Positions 54,722 through 62,973 of a DNA stretch of 64,000 nucleotides are shown here, piece by piece. The notes below the pieces were generated by a model. The model saw nothing but the letters and a program-made list of their open reading frames with translations. It was not told the DNA's origin and made no database searches. Numbering within the stretch: position 1 is the stretch's first letter; each line of letters starts with the position of its first letter. The position numbers and the translations under genes are program-made. Origin of the DNA: Thermocatellispora tengchongensis. Its GTDB lineage: Bacteria > Actinomycetota > Actinomycetes > Streptosporangiales > Streptosporangiaceae. The stretch covers positions 62,001-126,000 of the forward strand of contig NZ_JACHGN010000017.1 of the NCBI RefSeq assembly GCF_014202315.1. Reading direction: 5' to 3'.

Positions 54722-54830
54722 CTGATGCGGCGACTTCACCTACATCCCCACCAGGGAGGGCCGGCTGTATCCGGCCACCGTGATCGATATCACCTCGCGG
54801 CGGGTGGTGGGCCGAGACCGTCGCCGAGGT
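54722..54830 (+). pseudogene. IS3-type transposase scrap
   Basis: CGDFTYIPTREGRLYPATVI and DITSRRVVG match the first catalytic Asp region of IS3-family integrase-fold transposases (usually WCGDITYI). Only about 30 codons remain. 54831-55172 holds nothing else I can identify. Confidence 0.65.
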
Positions 54831-55172
54831 CGTCGAGGCCATGGAAGGCTCGGCCGGGTACGGGCTGCGGCCACAACGGCGGCGGCAAGCGGCCGGAGCG
54901 GATGGCGGCGCCTGCTCGCCCTCCCTGCCGGGCCGCCTCCTCCAGCGCCGGGCCCTGGCGGCGGGCGGGCGGTCACGCGCTCGGCGTAGGCCAAGCCCTC
55001 GCCCGGCGACCTTGCCAAGCGCCAGCGCCCGCCGCTCCACCTGGTTGCGCTCATGGCAGGGTTCGTGGTCCTGGCCGCTGATGCGGCCGGTCGGCGGCTG
55101 GCTGTCCGACCGGTTCGCGACACCGCATCGCTCATTCATGCCGGCATCCCTCTGATCGCTTGTCTTACCGAA

Positions 55173-56318
55173 TCAGCCCAACAGCCTCTCCAGAGCGTCC
55201 GCGAGCTTGCCATGCGTGTCGCGGACCAGCCTGTAGTAGACGTAGTAGCTGTGCCGCTCGGGTTCCACCCAGTCCGCCTCGGCCAGGATTTTCAGGTGCT
55301 TGGAGATGGCCGCTTCCGTGAGCCCGATCAGACTGGCGAGTTCGCGGGTGGATCGCGCGTGCTCGGCCAGGATCTGGAGGATCTGTAGCCGGGTGGGGTG
55401 GGCGGCGGCGCGGAGTAGCTTGAGCAGGTCCTCTGAGGGGACCGGCGGCCGCGCCTTGTGCTGCATCGCGTCCAGCGCGTAGCTGATCTGTACGGTGTGC
55501 CGGGCGGGGTCCGCCTGAGGCTCGCGTTGGACGGTGAGAGCGACAAGGGGCCAGGCGAAGTGGGAGGGCACGAGCAGAAGCCGGTCCTGCTCGGTGAGGG
55601 TGAACTCCAGTGGGGGAGCGCCGGCACGGGTCTGTAGCAGCGCGATCAGCACCTCGTCCCGGTCTTGGACAACGCGTAGCCGACCGGGAGCGAGCCCTTC
55701 CAGCATGGTCGCCAGCCCGTGCTGGAAGGCGGTGCGGCTGCGCTGGGCGATGTCGCCCAGCAGATATCTCTCCATGAATGGCCACTTTGGGGCCAGACAG
55801 GCATCCCAGTACGCGGACAGGAAGTCGGCGAATCGATTGCGAGACCGTTCGGGATCGGCGATGAGCTCCTGCAGCACGGGCAGCGAGGCCGGGTGTCGCG
55901 CCCGGACGGCGTTCATCGCCCGCTCGCGTAGAGCAGGGTCGGCGCGAAAATCGTCCAGCCGGACGTGAAAAGCGCGCCCGTTTTCATGCAAGGCCGCGGT
56001 GAGCATTTGCTCGGCGTAATACGTGACCGGTGCATCGCGTAGCGCGGCCAGCTCGTCCGGCCACGACGACACCTCACCCGGGCGCCAGATCCGCGGGAAC
56101 CCCAATGGGCGCCCCTGGCACCAGAAAGCGAATTGATCGGCCTCGTTCTTGAGATCGGCGCCCATGCGTTCGCGTGCTTCCAGTACCCAGGAAATGTGCA
56201 GCGGATGCTGTCTGACCGAGCCCAGCACGTGCAGGCTGTGCAATGCCTCGCGGGCGGGGGAGCGGCCGAAGACCAGCACGCCCGGGTCTGCCGAGCTCAG
56301 GCGTACGCACACGTTCAT
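55173..56318 (-). CDS. ArsR-family regulator with N-terminal DUF5937-like domain
   Basis: The 381-aa protein has a large N-terminal domain of unknown role (about 1-290) and a C-terminal ArsR winged helix (about 300-375; AAHPTRLQILQILAEHARST, LTEAAISKHLKIL). The architecture is common in actinomycetes. No Cys metal-site pattern is visible in the helix region. ATG 56318 has GGAG upstream; a longer open frame adds residues without support. An operator candidate lies 70 bp upstream. Confidence 0.82.
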   Translation of the reverse strand: MNVCVRLSSADPGVLVFGRSPAREALHSLHVLGSVRQHPLHISWVLEARERMGADLKNEADQFAFWCQGRPLGFPRIWRPGEVSSWPDELAALRDAPVTYYAEQMLTAALHENGRAFHVRLDDFRADPALRERAMNAVRARHPASLPVLQELIADPERSRNRFADFLSAYWDACLAPKWPFMERYLLGDIAQRSRTAFQHGLATMLEGLAPGRLRVVQDRDEVLIALLQTRAGAPPLEFTLTEQDRLLLVPSHFAWPLVALTVQREPQADPARHTVQISYALDAMQHKARPPVPSEDLLKLLRAAAHPTRLQILQILAEHARSTRELASLIGLTEAAISKHLKILAEADWVEPERHSYYVYYRLVRDTHGKLADALERLLG

Positions 56319-56386
56319 CGTGACGCTCCAGCGTGATCCGATCAACTCGTTCGTCAATCAGTTGGGGGCGGACCGCAAGAGTGACA

Positions 56387-56402
56387 TACAGTCCATTCTG
56401 TA
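56387..56402. promoter_or_regulatory. Operator candidate upstream of the ArsR gene
   Basis: TACAGTCCATTCTGTA is an inverted repeat with 5-bp perfect arms and a 6-nt centre, between the ArsR-type gene and the divergent beta-lactamase-fold gene. It is a candidate autoregulatory site. Confidence 0.45.
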
Positions 56403-56529
56403 AGTGTAGCCCAAGAAAGAAACGTCTCAACGACTGTCATTCGAAGGGCTTTTGCTGACAGCACTTATCGCCGGTCAGGCGGTCGGCGCCTGCGGGCGGA
56501 CACGCCGCTCCTGAAGAGAAAGGACTTCA

Positions 56530-57654
56530 ATGACGTTCAAGCTGCGTAATGCCACGCTTTTCGCGGCGTGCGCGACTGTATTCCTGAGTGCCGTTGGCCC
56601 GGCCGCCACTGCCGCCGCCCCCGCCGGCGCGAACCTCGCGAAGGCCGCCGCACCCGCCACGCCTCGGATCGGCGATGTGCAGAAGGCGGTGGACGAGCTG
56701 GCCGAACAGTCCGGCGTGGTAGGAGTCATCGCCGAGGCATACTACGACGGCAAGCGCATCGACCGGGCCACGGCCGGATCCCGCCTGCTCGGCGGCAAGG
56801 GCGGCACGATTCCCACCGGCTCCGGCTACCGGGCCTGGTCTCAGACCAAGACCATGACCGCCACCGCGGTGCTGCAGCTCGTCGAAGAGGGCAAGCTCGG
56901 CCTGGACGACAAGCTCAGCGACCTGCTGCCGATCGTGGTGGAAAAGGACCTGGTCCGGTATGCCGATCAGATCACCGTACGCCAGTTGATCCAGCACACC
57001 TCCGGCATCCCCGACTTCGACCGCGAGATCGACCCCTTCGATCGCACCTACATCTCGCCGTACGACGTGCTGAAGATCTCCCGAAGCCTGCCGCTCCAGC
57101 AAAAACCGGGCGGCGATCCCTTGTACTCCAGCACCAACTACACCCTGCTCGGCCTGATCATCGAGAAGCTGACCCGCAACACGCTCGCCGAGGAGTTCGA
57201 ACGGCGGTTCTTCAAGCCCCTGGACATGGACCGCACCTACCTGCCCACCAGGCCCACCCAACGTATCGAGGAACCCCACGGACACGGCTACCATCCCGAC
57301 AGGAGAGGCAAGCTGCGCGACACCGACAAGATCAACGCCGCCACCGCGTGGGCGGCCGGCAGCGTGATCTCCACCGCAGCCGATATGGCCGCCTTCTACA
57401 GCGCTTTCATGAAGGGCAGGCTACTGCCCCCGAATTTGAGGGAGGTCATCACCGGCAAGCTGACGCCGACGGGCGATCCGTCGAAATGCGTCCTGCCGTT
57501 CAGGGGCGCCGGACCCGGCTCGACCTCGGTGACCGCCACGACATTGGACGGGCGGCTGCAGCTCGCCATGAACGCCACGTTCTCCATGGAGATGCCCCAC
57601 TTCGGGAACAACCTCGCAGCGGCCGCGCAGACGGTGCTGTGCTCCGCTCAATAG
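56530..57654 (+). CDS. Secreted serine beta-lactamase-fold protein (class C type)
   Basis: The 374-aa protein has a signal peptide (to about 28, ending ATAAA) and a DD-peptidase/class C beta-lactamase fold. The Ser-x-x-Lys motif is SQTK in YRAWSQTKTMTATAVLQL. The expected Tyr-x-Asn motif reads YSSTNY, with Ser at the Asn position. The third motif (usually HxG or KTG) is not clear in LPFRGAGPGSTS. It may be a D-aminopeptidase, an esterase or an inactive member. Divergent from the ArsR-type gene. Confidence 0.85.
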   Translation: MTFKLRNATLFAACATVFLSAVGPAATAAAPAGANLAKAAAPATPRIGDVQKAVDELAEQSGVVGVIAEAYYDGKRIDRATAGSRLLGGKGGTIPTGSGYRAWSQTKTMTATAVLQLVEEGKLGLDDKLSDLLPIVVEKDLVRYADQITVRQLIQHTSGIPDFDREIDPFDRTYISPYDVLKISRSLPLQQKPGGDPLYSSTNYTLLGLIIEKLTRNTLAEEFERRFFKPLDMDRTYLPTRPTQRIEEPHGHGYHPDRRGKLRDTDKINAATAWAAGSVISTAADMAAFYSAFMKGRLLPPNLREVITGKLTPTGDPSKCVLPFRGAGPGSTSVTATTLDGRLQLAMNATFSMEMPHFGNNLAAAAQTVLCSAQ

Positions 57655-57663
57655 CCCTCTGAC

Positions 57664-57700
57664 CTGCCCCTTCGAGGAACGCCGCCTTCCTCAGGGGCAG
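57664..57700 (+). terminator. Terminator hairpin after the beta-lactamase-fold gene
   Basis: Two stacked stems, CTGCCCC/GGGGCAG and GAGGAA/TTCCTC, with a 7-nt loop, 10 bp after the stop. Confidence 0.7.
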
Positions 57701-57744
57701 AACTCCCCAGCGCCGTCGGGCTCCGCCGGTGAGCTGTGCCACGG

Positions 57745-57900
57745 CACCGCCATGACGGTCGCGGTCACCCAGGGCGCCGGCGCGTCGAGGACGCCCTGGT
57801 GTACGGCCTGGGCCTGGACCCGCACGCGCTCTACCCGGCCATGAGCCGGGACCGCAACAGCGCCCACCTGTACCTGCCGTTGCAGACGGCACCCGGCCGC
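57745..57900 (+). pseudogene. Possible relaxase-helicase C-terminal scrap
   Basis: AMTVAVTQGAG and, one frame over, ALVYGLGLDPHALYPAMSRD and NSAHLYLPLQ recall the last helicase motifs of TraI-like proteins (T-x-x-QG and a tail like Y-x-A-x-SR-x-x-N-x-x-H). Short and frameshifted, so tentative. 57701-57744 and 57901-57981 have no feature. Confidence 0.35.
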
Positions 57901-57981
57901 TCGGCCCCGCTGGGCGCCTGGCACTCCAGTGACATATCGCGGTCTGAAGTGTTCGGGTCGCACGGCGACGGCCGTCCCGTC

Positions 57982-58392
57982 TCAGATGCTCAACGCGTAC
58001 ACCAACGTGACCGTGGCTGCCGCGAGGAGCAGCGCGTGCAGGATCATGTGTTCAAGACTGGGCCGGGGGCGATCACCGATTCGGGGCAGCACGATGATCG
58101 TCTTGGCGTACGTACGGGCGTGCAACTGGGCCCAGGTCTCGCCGGTGCCGGCGGTCGCCCACGGAACGGTGACGCCGGCCAGGTAGGGCAGCCACCACAG
58201 GGCCAGTCCGCCGAGAAGGATGAGGATCTCGAGGCCGGCGGCGGCATACGCGGGGACGGGGGCGTGCATGGCGGCCGCGACAAGAACGAGGACCGCGGGA
58301 AGCGTCATGACGGGCGCGTTGACCGAGACCTCGATGGTCTTCTCGCGGCGGGTGGCCGCGGTGACGTTGTTGAGCGGGGCAGTGTTAGGCAA
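57982..58392 (-). CDS. Small integral membrane protein (hypothetical)
   Basis: About 136 aa with three to four hydrophobic segments (LPAVLVLVAAAMHAPVPAYA, ILILLGGLALWWLPYLAGV, HALLLAAATVTLVYAL) and a polar loop containing GETWAQLHARTYAKTI. I do not recognise the family. The start is unclear: a TTG at 58392 lies inside a palindromic box, and ATG 58308 is possible. The box suggests metal-dependent control. Confidence 0.5.
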   Translation of the reverse strand: MPNTAPLNNVTAATRREKTIEVSVNAPVMTLPAVLVLVAAAMHAPVPAYAAAGLEILILLGGLALWWLPYLAGVTVPWATAGTGETWAQLHARTYAKTIIVLPRIGDRPRPSLEHMILHALLLAAATVTLVYALSI

Positions 58393-58401
58393 CCTAACGC
58401 T
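58381..58401. promoter_or_regulatory. DtxR/IdeR/MntR-like metal box
   Basis: The perfect core GTTAGGcaaCCTAAC (58384-58398) is extended by AGT/GCT to a 21-bp dyad with one mismatch. The TTAGG/CCTAA halves match those of actinobacterial iron- or manganese-dependent repressors of the DtxR family. It lies at the 5' end of the small membrane protein gene. Confidence 0.6.
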
Positions 58402-58496
58402 GTGAGGTGAGCGGTGCAAGCCTGGCCACCCATGCCTGTCCGTCCTGAGGATCGGGCGGCTGCCGGTGGGGCGTCAGTCGCGGTCGTGCTCGCCTT

Positions 58497-59768
58497 TCAT
58501 GCGGCGGCGCCGGGAGACTTTTGGAGGGCCCGCTCCTGCGGTGCAGGCGCGCGGCGCATGCCGGGGACGAGCAACGCGAGGACCGCGCCGAGAACCCCGG
58601 GCACGGCGAACGCGAAGAAGCCGAACCGCACGCCCAGCTCCGTGGAAAGGATCAGCCCGCCGACGAGCGGACCGAGGATCGCGCCGAGTCGCCCCACCGC
58701 GAGTGCCCACCCGATCGCGCGGCTGCGCAGCGCGCCGGTGAAGCGCGTGACGACGAAAGCGTTCGTCAGCCCCTGCGAGCCGATGAAGCCGAGCCCGGCC
58801 ACGAACATGAGCAGGAACAGCAGACCCGTCGCGGGTCGCACGCTCATCAGCACCAGGCTCGCCGCGCCCACCGCGAAGGCGGCGGCGACCACGGGTTTGA
58901 TGCCGACCCGGTCGCCTATGCGCCCGCCCGCGATCATGCCGACGCCTGCTCCGACCCACATGACGGCGGTTTGCAGCAGGGAGGACTGCAGGGTGTATCC
59001 GGAATCGCGCAGCATCGTCGGCAGCCAGTTGCTCAGGCCGAACACGAGCATCAGCCCGCAGAACGAGATCGTCCAGAACAGGAAGGTCGCGACGCGCGAT
59101 CCCGGGCCCAGGAGCGGGCGGAGCCCGAACAGGTCACGGTCGGAGGTCTCCGCCGTGCGCACCGTGTCCTCCGCCGCGTGGGCGGGCCGGTCCACCAGCG
59201 ACCGGGCGGCCAGGGGGATGATGACGAAGGCGGGCAGGGCACCGATCACGTAGATCCAGCGCCAGGACGCGTCGGGCAGCAGCGCGGCGCTGAGCAGGGG
59301 GGCGAGCATCGCCCCGAGAACGTAGCCGGACGTCATGATGCCGACGTTGCCGCTGCGGCGGTGCGGTTCGGAGTGGTCGGCCACGTACGCGGTGACCGCC
59401 GGAAGCACGATCCCGAGGCCCAAGCCGGTGCCCAGCCGGGCGATGCCGAACAGGGTGAACGTCGGTGCGATCGAGCACACGAGCATGCCGAGCGAGAACA
59501 GCCCGGAACCGCCGAGCAGGAGGCGCAGGTTGCCCACCCGGTGGCTCAGCGCCGCCGCGACCGCCGCCCCGAAGAGCATCCCGAAGGCCACCAGGGCCCC
59601 GACGACCCCGGCGCTGGAGACGTCGGCATCGATCGCGCGGTCACTGAGCAGTACCGGGACCGTGGCCCCGTAGCACGCGAGGTCGTAACCCTCCATCGCC
59701 GCGAACGGACCGGTCAGTGCGAGTAGGCGGCCCCGGCTCATCGGGGCGCTCGTGGGTGTCGGTGTCAT
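58497..59768 (-). CDS. MFS transporter, aromatic acid:H+ symporter type
   Basis: The 423-aa protein has twelve spans. The N-terminal span motif FAAMEGYDLACYGATVPVLL is the family DGxD-like region of aromatic acid:H+ symporters, and GGRIGDRVGIKPV is the MFS loop motif in the second half. The ATG at 59768 has GAGGAACAG upstream. It is downstream of remains of an aromatic-degradation operon and probably imported its substrate. Confidence 0.9.
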   Translation of the reverse strand: MTPTPTSAPMSRGRLLALTGPFAAMEGYDLACYGATVPVLLSDRAIDADVSSAGVVGALVAFGMLFGAAVAAALSHRVGNLRLLLGGSGLFSLGMLVCSIAPTFTLFGIARLGTGLGLGIVLPAVTAYVADHSEPHRRSGNVGIMTSGYVLGAMLAPLLSAALLPDASWRWIYVIGALPAFVIIPLAARSLVDRPAHAAEDTVRTAETSDRDLFGLRPLLGPGSRVATFLFWTISFCGLMLVFGLSNWLPTMLRDSGYTLQSSLLQTAVMWVGAGVGMIAGGRIGDRVGIKPVVAAAFAVGAASLVLMSVRPATGLLFLLMFVAGLGFIGSQGLTNAFVVTRFTGALRSRAIGWALAVGRLGAILGPLVGGLILSTELGVRFGFFAFAVPGVLGAVLALLVPGMRRAPAPQERALQKSPGAAA

Positions 59769-59856
59769 GGTGTACTTCTGTTCCTCCCTGCCGCCGGAAG
59801 CGGCATCGGGCTGGCCCCCTGGTGAAAGAGCGCGGTGATCTGGGAGAGCCAGGCCA

Positions 59857-60045
59857 TCAGCGCCGGTACGCCGAACCGCTCCGGCCGTGTTCGGCGTCCG
59901 CCCACGCCCCGAACCTCGCCCATCGGCCGAAGACCGCCGACGGGCTCGGACCGAACTCGCCCCGGCCGGCCTTCCGGACATCGATGGGCTCCTCGCCGTA
60001 CGCCAGGACGACGCGTCCGGCGACGTTCGCGATCCTCACGTCCAT
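59857..60045 (-). pseudogene. Fumarylacetoacetate hydrolase-family N-terminal fragment
   Basis: Sixty-two codons, DVRIANVAGRVVLAYGEEPI through PSPSAVFGRWARFGAWADAE, match the N-terminal lid region of FAH-family hydrolases, which open or hydrate ring-cleavage products. The catalytic metal-binding part is absent. A ribosome site (GGAG) precedes the ATG at 60045, 10 nt after the hydroxylase tail, so the operon order is preserved. Confidence 0.65.
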
Positions 60046-60055
60046 CGCTCCGCTG

Positions 60056-60320
60056 TCAGGTGGTGGCGATGGGGTCGGTTCGCAGGTCTGACAGGCATGA
60101 GCGCAGGACATAACGGAGGGAGGTCGCGGACGGGGCGGATCCGTAGACGTAGCGGTCCGGCCGGACGACTACCGCCGCGCAGGCGTGGTCGTCGAACCAC
60201 CGCCGGTAGGCGTCGTCGACATCCTCGACCGCCGTCCAGGTCTCGGCCCGCTCGTCCGGGTGCGCACCGAGCACGACCGCCGTGCCGCCCGCCGCGCGCC
60301 AGGCCGCGAGGTCGCCGGCG
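60056..60320 (-). pseudogene. FAD hydroxylase C-terminal tail (MhpA/PheA type)
   Basis: GTAVVLGAHPDERAETWTAV, then RRWFDDHACAAVVVRPDRYV and YGSA, match the thioredoxin-like C-terminal domain of phenol/3-hydroxyphenylpropionate hydroxylases. The FAD and substrate domains are gone. It is joined near 60320, in another frame, to the end of the extradiol dioxygenase gene. Confidence 0.7.
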
Positions 60321-61131
60321 ACGCCCACGCGGCGACGGGAAGCTCCTCGCCGCCGGGGACGGGATCCCAGAAGTACGGCGTGTCCGCCAGGTCGTCCATC
60401 TCCGAGTAGTAGTACTCCGCGAAGGCCCCCGCGGGATCCTTGAGGTACCAGAAGTAGTTCGCCGACGCCGCGTGCCGTCCCAGCCCCCAGGCGTGCCGTT
60501 CCGGGTGGCTCTCGATCATCCGCGTACCGCCGTAGCCGATCTCGTCCACATCGCGCACCTTCCATGCCGTGTGGTGCAGCAGCGTCATCGGCGCCGGCAG
60601 CAGGACGATGTTGTGGTGGTCGGTCTCGAACCGCATGAACGGGCCAGCGATGACGTAGTCGCTCAGCCGCATGCCGATCCCGTCGAGGAAGAAGCGCTTG
60701 GCCTCCTCCACGTCGGCGCAGCCGATGGCCACGTGCCCGAGCCGCAGCGGCCGGATCGGCTCCCGGTGGACGAGCTCGGTCCGGTCGGCCGACGTCGGCG
60801 CGCTCGGCGGCGGGTCCTTCGGCAGCCGAGCCGCCACCACGACCCGCACCAGCACTCCGCTCACCGGTTCCGTGGCCGCCAACCCGGCGTCGGTGCGGGC
60901 CGGCGCGATGCCCAGCCCCTCGATCCGGTGGGCGATCGCATCGAGGTCGGCGTCGGAGTCCGCCCCGATGGTCAGCTCGACGACCCGGGGTACGTCTCCG
61001 GCGCGCAGGACGAGCTGTTCGCCGCCGACCACGGTGGAGAACCTGCCGGGCGAGGTCTCCTCCAAACCGAACTCGGTGTAGAAGGCCCTGGTCAGCCGCA
61101 GGTTCGGGACCTCCCTCACGAGGTTGATCAC
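60169..61131 (-). CDS. Extradiol ring-cleavage dioxygenase (VOC, type I)
   Basis: About 320 codons of a two-domain VOC enzyme. The catalytic half holds a full 2-His-1-Glu iron site: His in LRLGHVAIGCAD, His in TLLHHTAWKV and Glu in FAEYYYSEMDD. It cleaves catechol-type rings next to the diol. Genuine sequence runs to about codon 270 (PVAAWAS, near 60320). The remaining 50 codons are out-of-frame hydroxylase DNA, so the C-terminus is abnormal although the active site is whole. A GTG at 61131 is the likely start and abuts the headless IclR gene. Confidence 0.75.
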   Translation of the reverse strand: MINLVREVPNLRLTRAFYTEFGLEETSPGRFSTVVGGEQLVLRAGDVPRVVELTIGADSDADLDAIAHRIEGLGIAPARTDAGLAATEPVSGVLVRVVVAARLPKDPPPSAPTSADRTELVHREPIRPLRLGHVAIGCADVEEAKRFFLDGIGMRLSDYVIAGPFMRFETDHHNIVLLPAPMTLLHHTAWKVRDVDEIGYGGTRMIESHPERHAWGLGRHAASANYFWYLKDPAGAFAEYYYSEMDDLADTPYFWDPVPGGEELPVAAWASPATSRPGARRAARRSCSVRTRTSGPRPGRRSRMSTTPTGGGSTTTPARR

Positions 61132-61137
61132 GCGATG

Positions 61138-61779
61138 GCACCCCAGTATCTCGTCAGCCTCGTCCGCGTGGGGCTCGCCGAACAGGAACAGCCCTCCGGG
61201 TTCTACAAGTTCGGCCCGGCGACCCGCCGTCTCGGCATCGAGGCGCTGCGCCAGGGCGACGAGGTGGGCATCGCGACCAAACACGCCATAGCGCTCCGCG
61301 ACCGGACCCAGCACACGACCAATCTCTCCACCTGGAGCGACGCCGGGCCCGTCATCATCCGCTGGGACTACGGCGCGTACCCCCTGCCGATCACCGTGCG
61401 CGTCGGGTCGACGCTTCCCCTGATCGACTCGTCCGTAGGACGGGTCTACCTGGCGCATCTTCCCTCGGCACTCACCATGCCGGTACTGCGCGCACAGCAG
61501 GAACGCGGCGTGTCCAGCACCCTCGCGTCCGAGCACCTTGAGGCGGTGCTCTACGAGGTCCGGAAAAGCGGCTTCTCGATCACCAAGGGCGGCGTGATCC
61601 CCGGACTCTCCGCGATCGCCGCACCCGTCTTCGCCTCGGGACCGGGGGTGGCTCTCGCGCTGGGCATCGCAGTCCCGACCCACATCCTCACCGCGAGCAT
61701 CGAGCGAAGCCTCATCGCCGAGCTCACCAGCACCGCTGAGTCGATCACCAGAGATCTCGGCGGTGACCTCCCGACCTAG
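61138..61779 (+). pseudogene. IclR-family regulator lacking its DNA-binding domain
   Basis: The ORF of 213 codons begins inside the wing of the helix-turn-helix (YLVSLVRVGLAEQEQPSGFY, KFGPATRRLG) and continues with a complete IclR effector domain (GSTLPLIDSSVGRVYLAHLP, VRKSGFSITKGGVIPGLSAI). About 60 N-terminal residues are missing, cut where the divergent dioxygenase gene starts. It could not bind DNA by itself. Confidence 0.75.
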
Positions 61780-62058
61780 GCCCGAACCTCGACGCCTGGG
61801 CGCTCCGAGCCGGTTCGGCATCTCGCGACGCATCCTGCTGAGGCCGGCCGCCACATCTGATCGGGCCCGCAACGGCCAGTGCTACGACGCCGCCGATCGT
61901 GGACGTGATGGCTCCACTGCGCACCTGTATCCTGCCGCGCCCCCTGCCGGACCTGCGGGTCACCAGCGTGAAACCCCACTGCGTCGGCCCACCCTGCCCC
62001 GCGTCGTGTTGGTGGACGGCGAGATGGATATGGGCCGCCGCCTCAGGCAACTCGTCGC
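61780..62058. other. Gap without recognisable gene
   Basis: No supported ORF in these 279 bp between the IclR fragment and the TetR stop. Confidence 0.4.
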
Positions 62059-62817
62059 CTACCGGGCGATCTCGTGGCGGGTGGGGTAGGAGGCGATGAT
62101 GCCCCGCAGGACCAGGTTGATGCCGGTGAGGAACTGCTCGCGGTCGTCGTGTTCGCGCACTTGGTCGGCGATGGCCCTGATGAACGGGTAGTCATCGGGG
62201 TCGAGGTCCTGCCATGCCCCGGCTGCGGTGTCGAGGAACTCGGCGCGTTCGGCTTCGCCCTCAGGCGTCCTCCCGTCGCTGGTGCCGTGCGGTGTGTGGG
62301 CGTTCTGGGCGATGGCGCCGAGGAAGTAGTGGACCAGGGTCGAGGTCGTGGCGAACCAGTCGCGTTGCGGCACGCCCAGCGCGCGCATCGGTCGGCCGAT
62401 GCTCTCGAAGACCCGTCGTGTCACCGACCCCCAGGGGTTGCGGGTGATCTGCACGGCGACCTGGGCGGCGAGCCAGGGATGTTCGGTGACCGCGTCGAAC
62501 AGGCCGAGCGCAACGGCGCGGATCTCGTCCTCGGGCGTGCCCGCGGCCCCCAGGCCCCTTACGGGCGCGGCCGGCTCGGTGGACAGCGCGGCCAGGGCGT
62601 CGGCGATGACGCTGTCGATCGCGGCCTCCAGCAGCTCGTTCATGGTGCCGACATGGTGGTAGATCGCGCCGGATCCGGTGGACAGGCGTTCGGTCAGCGT
62701 CCGGACCGTCAGCGCGCCCTCCCCTGCCGTGTCCAGCAGCTCGATGGCTGCCTCGACGATGCGCTCGCGGGAGAGCACCTGCCTGCGCCGCTGTGACTGA
62801 CGTGGCTGTGTGGCCAT
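62059..62817 (-). CDS. TetR-family regulator (TetR_C type)
   Basis: The 252-aa protein has a helix-turn-helix at about 15-65 (RIVEAAIELLDTAGEGALTV, TGSGAIYHHVGTMNELLEAA) and a TetR_C-like ligand domain. The ATG at 62817 is preferred over one 27 nt earlier. It is divergent from an FAD monooxygenase and separated from it by a repeated palindromic site, the classic layout for a drug- or phenol-responsive repressor. Confidence 0.9.
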   Translation of the reverse strand: MATQPRQSQRRRQVLSRERIVEAAIELLDTAGEGALTVRTLTERLSTGSGAIYHHVGTMNELLEAAIDSVIADALAALSTEPAAPVRGLGAAGTPEDEIRAVALGLFDAVTEHPWLAAQVAVQITRNPWGSVTRRVFESIGRPMRALGVPQRDWFATTSTLVHYFLGAIAQNAHTPHGTSDGRTPEGEAERAEFLDTAAGAWQDLDPDDYPFIRAIADQVREHDDREQFLTGINLVLRGIIASYPTRHEIAR

Positions 62818-62835
62818 GGCCCCATTCTGCCAGGT

Positions 62836-62877
62836 TTGGAGCAAGACTCCAACTTGGAGTACCGTTCCATGTTGGAG
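62836..62877. promoter_or_regulatory. Operator array for the TetR regulator
   Basis: TTGGAG (62836-62841), CTCCAA (62847-62852), TTGGAG (62854-62859) and TTGGAG (62872-62877) form a perfect dyad TTGGAG-N5-CTCCAA, an overlapping CTCCAA-C-TTGGAG and a further half-site. It is located just upstream of the TetR start. Confidence 0.65.
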
Positions 62878-62973
62878 CGACGCACCAATGTCCTGTCAGG
62901 GCCTCCCGTGCGGAGGTCCTGATCCGAAGCGCACCGGAACACGCCGGGGCGCGGAACTGGAGGAAGGTCGAAC

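Noticed and set aside
58521-59726. 401-codon plus-strand open frame
   Set aside because: Antisense to the MFS transporter and rich in Arg/Glu/Gln/His with no conserved motif.
61780-62089. Short plus-strand frame with a receiver-like start (VVLVDGEMDMG)
   Set aside because: Too short, lacks the other receiver-domain residues and overlaps the TetR gene end.
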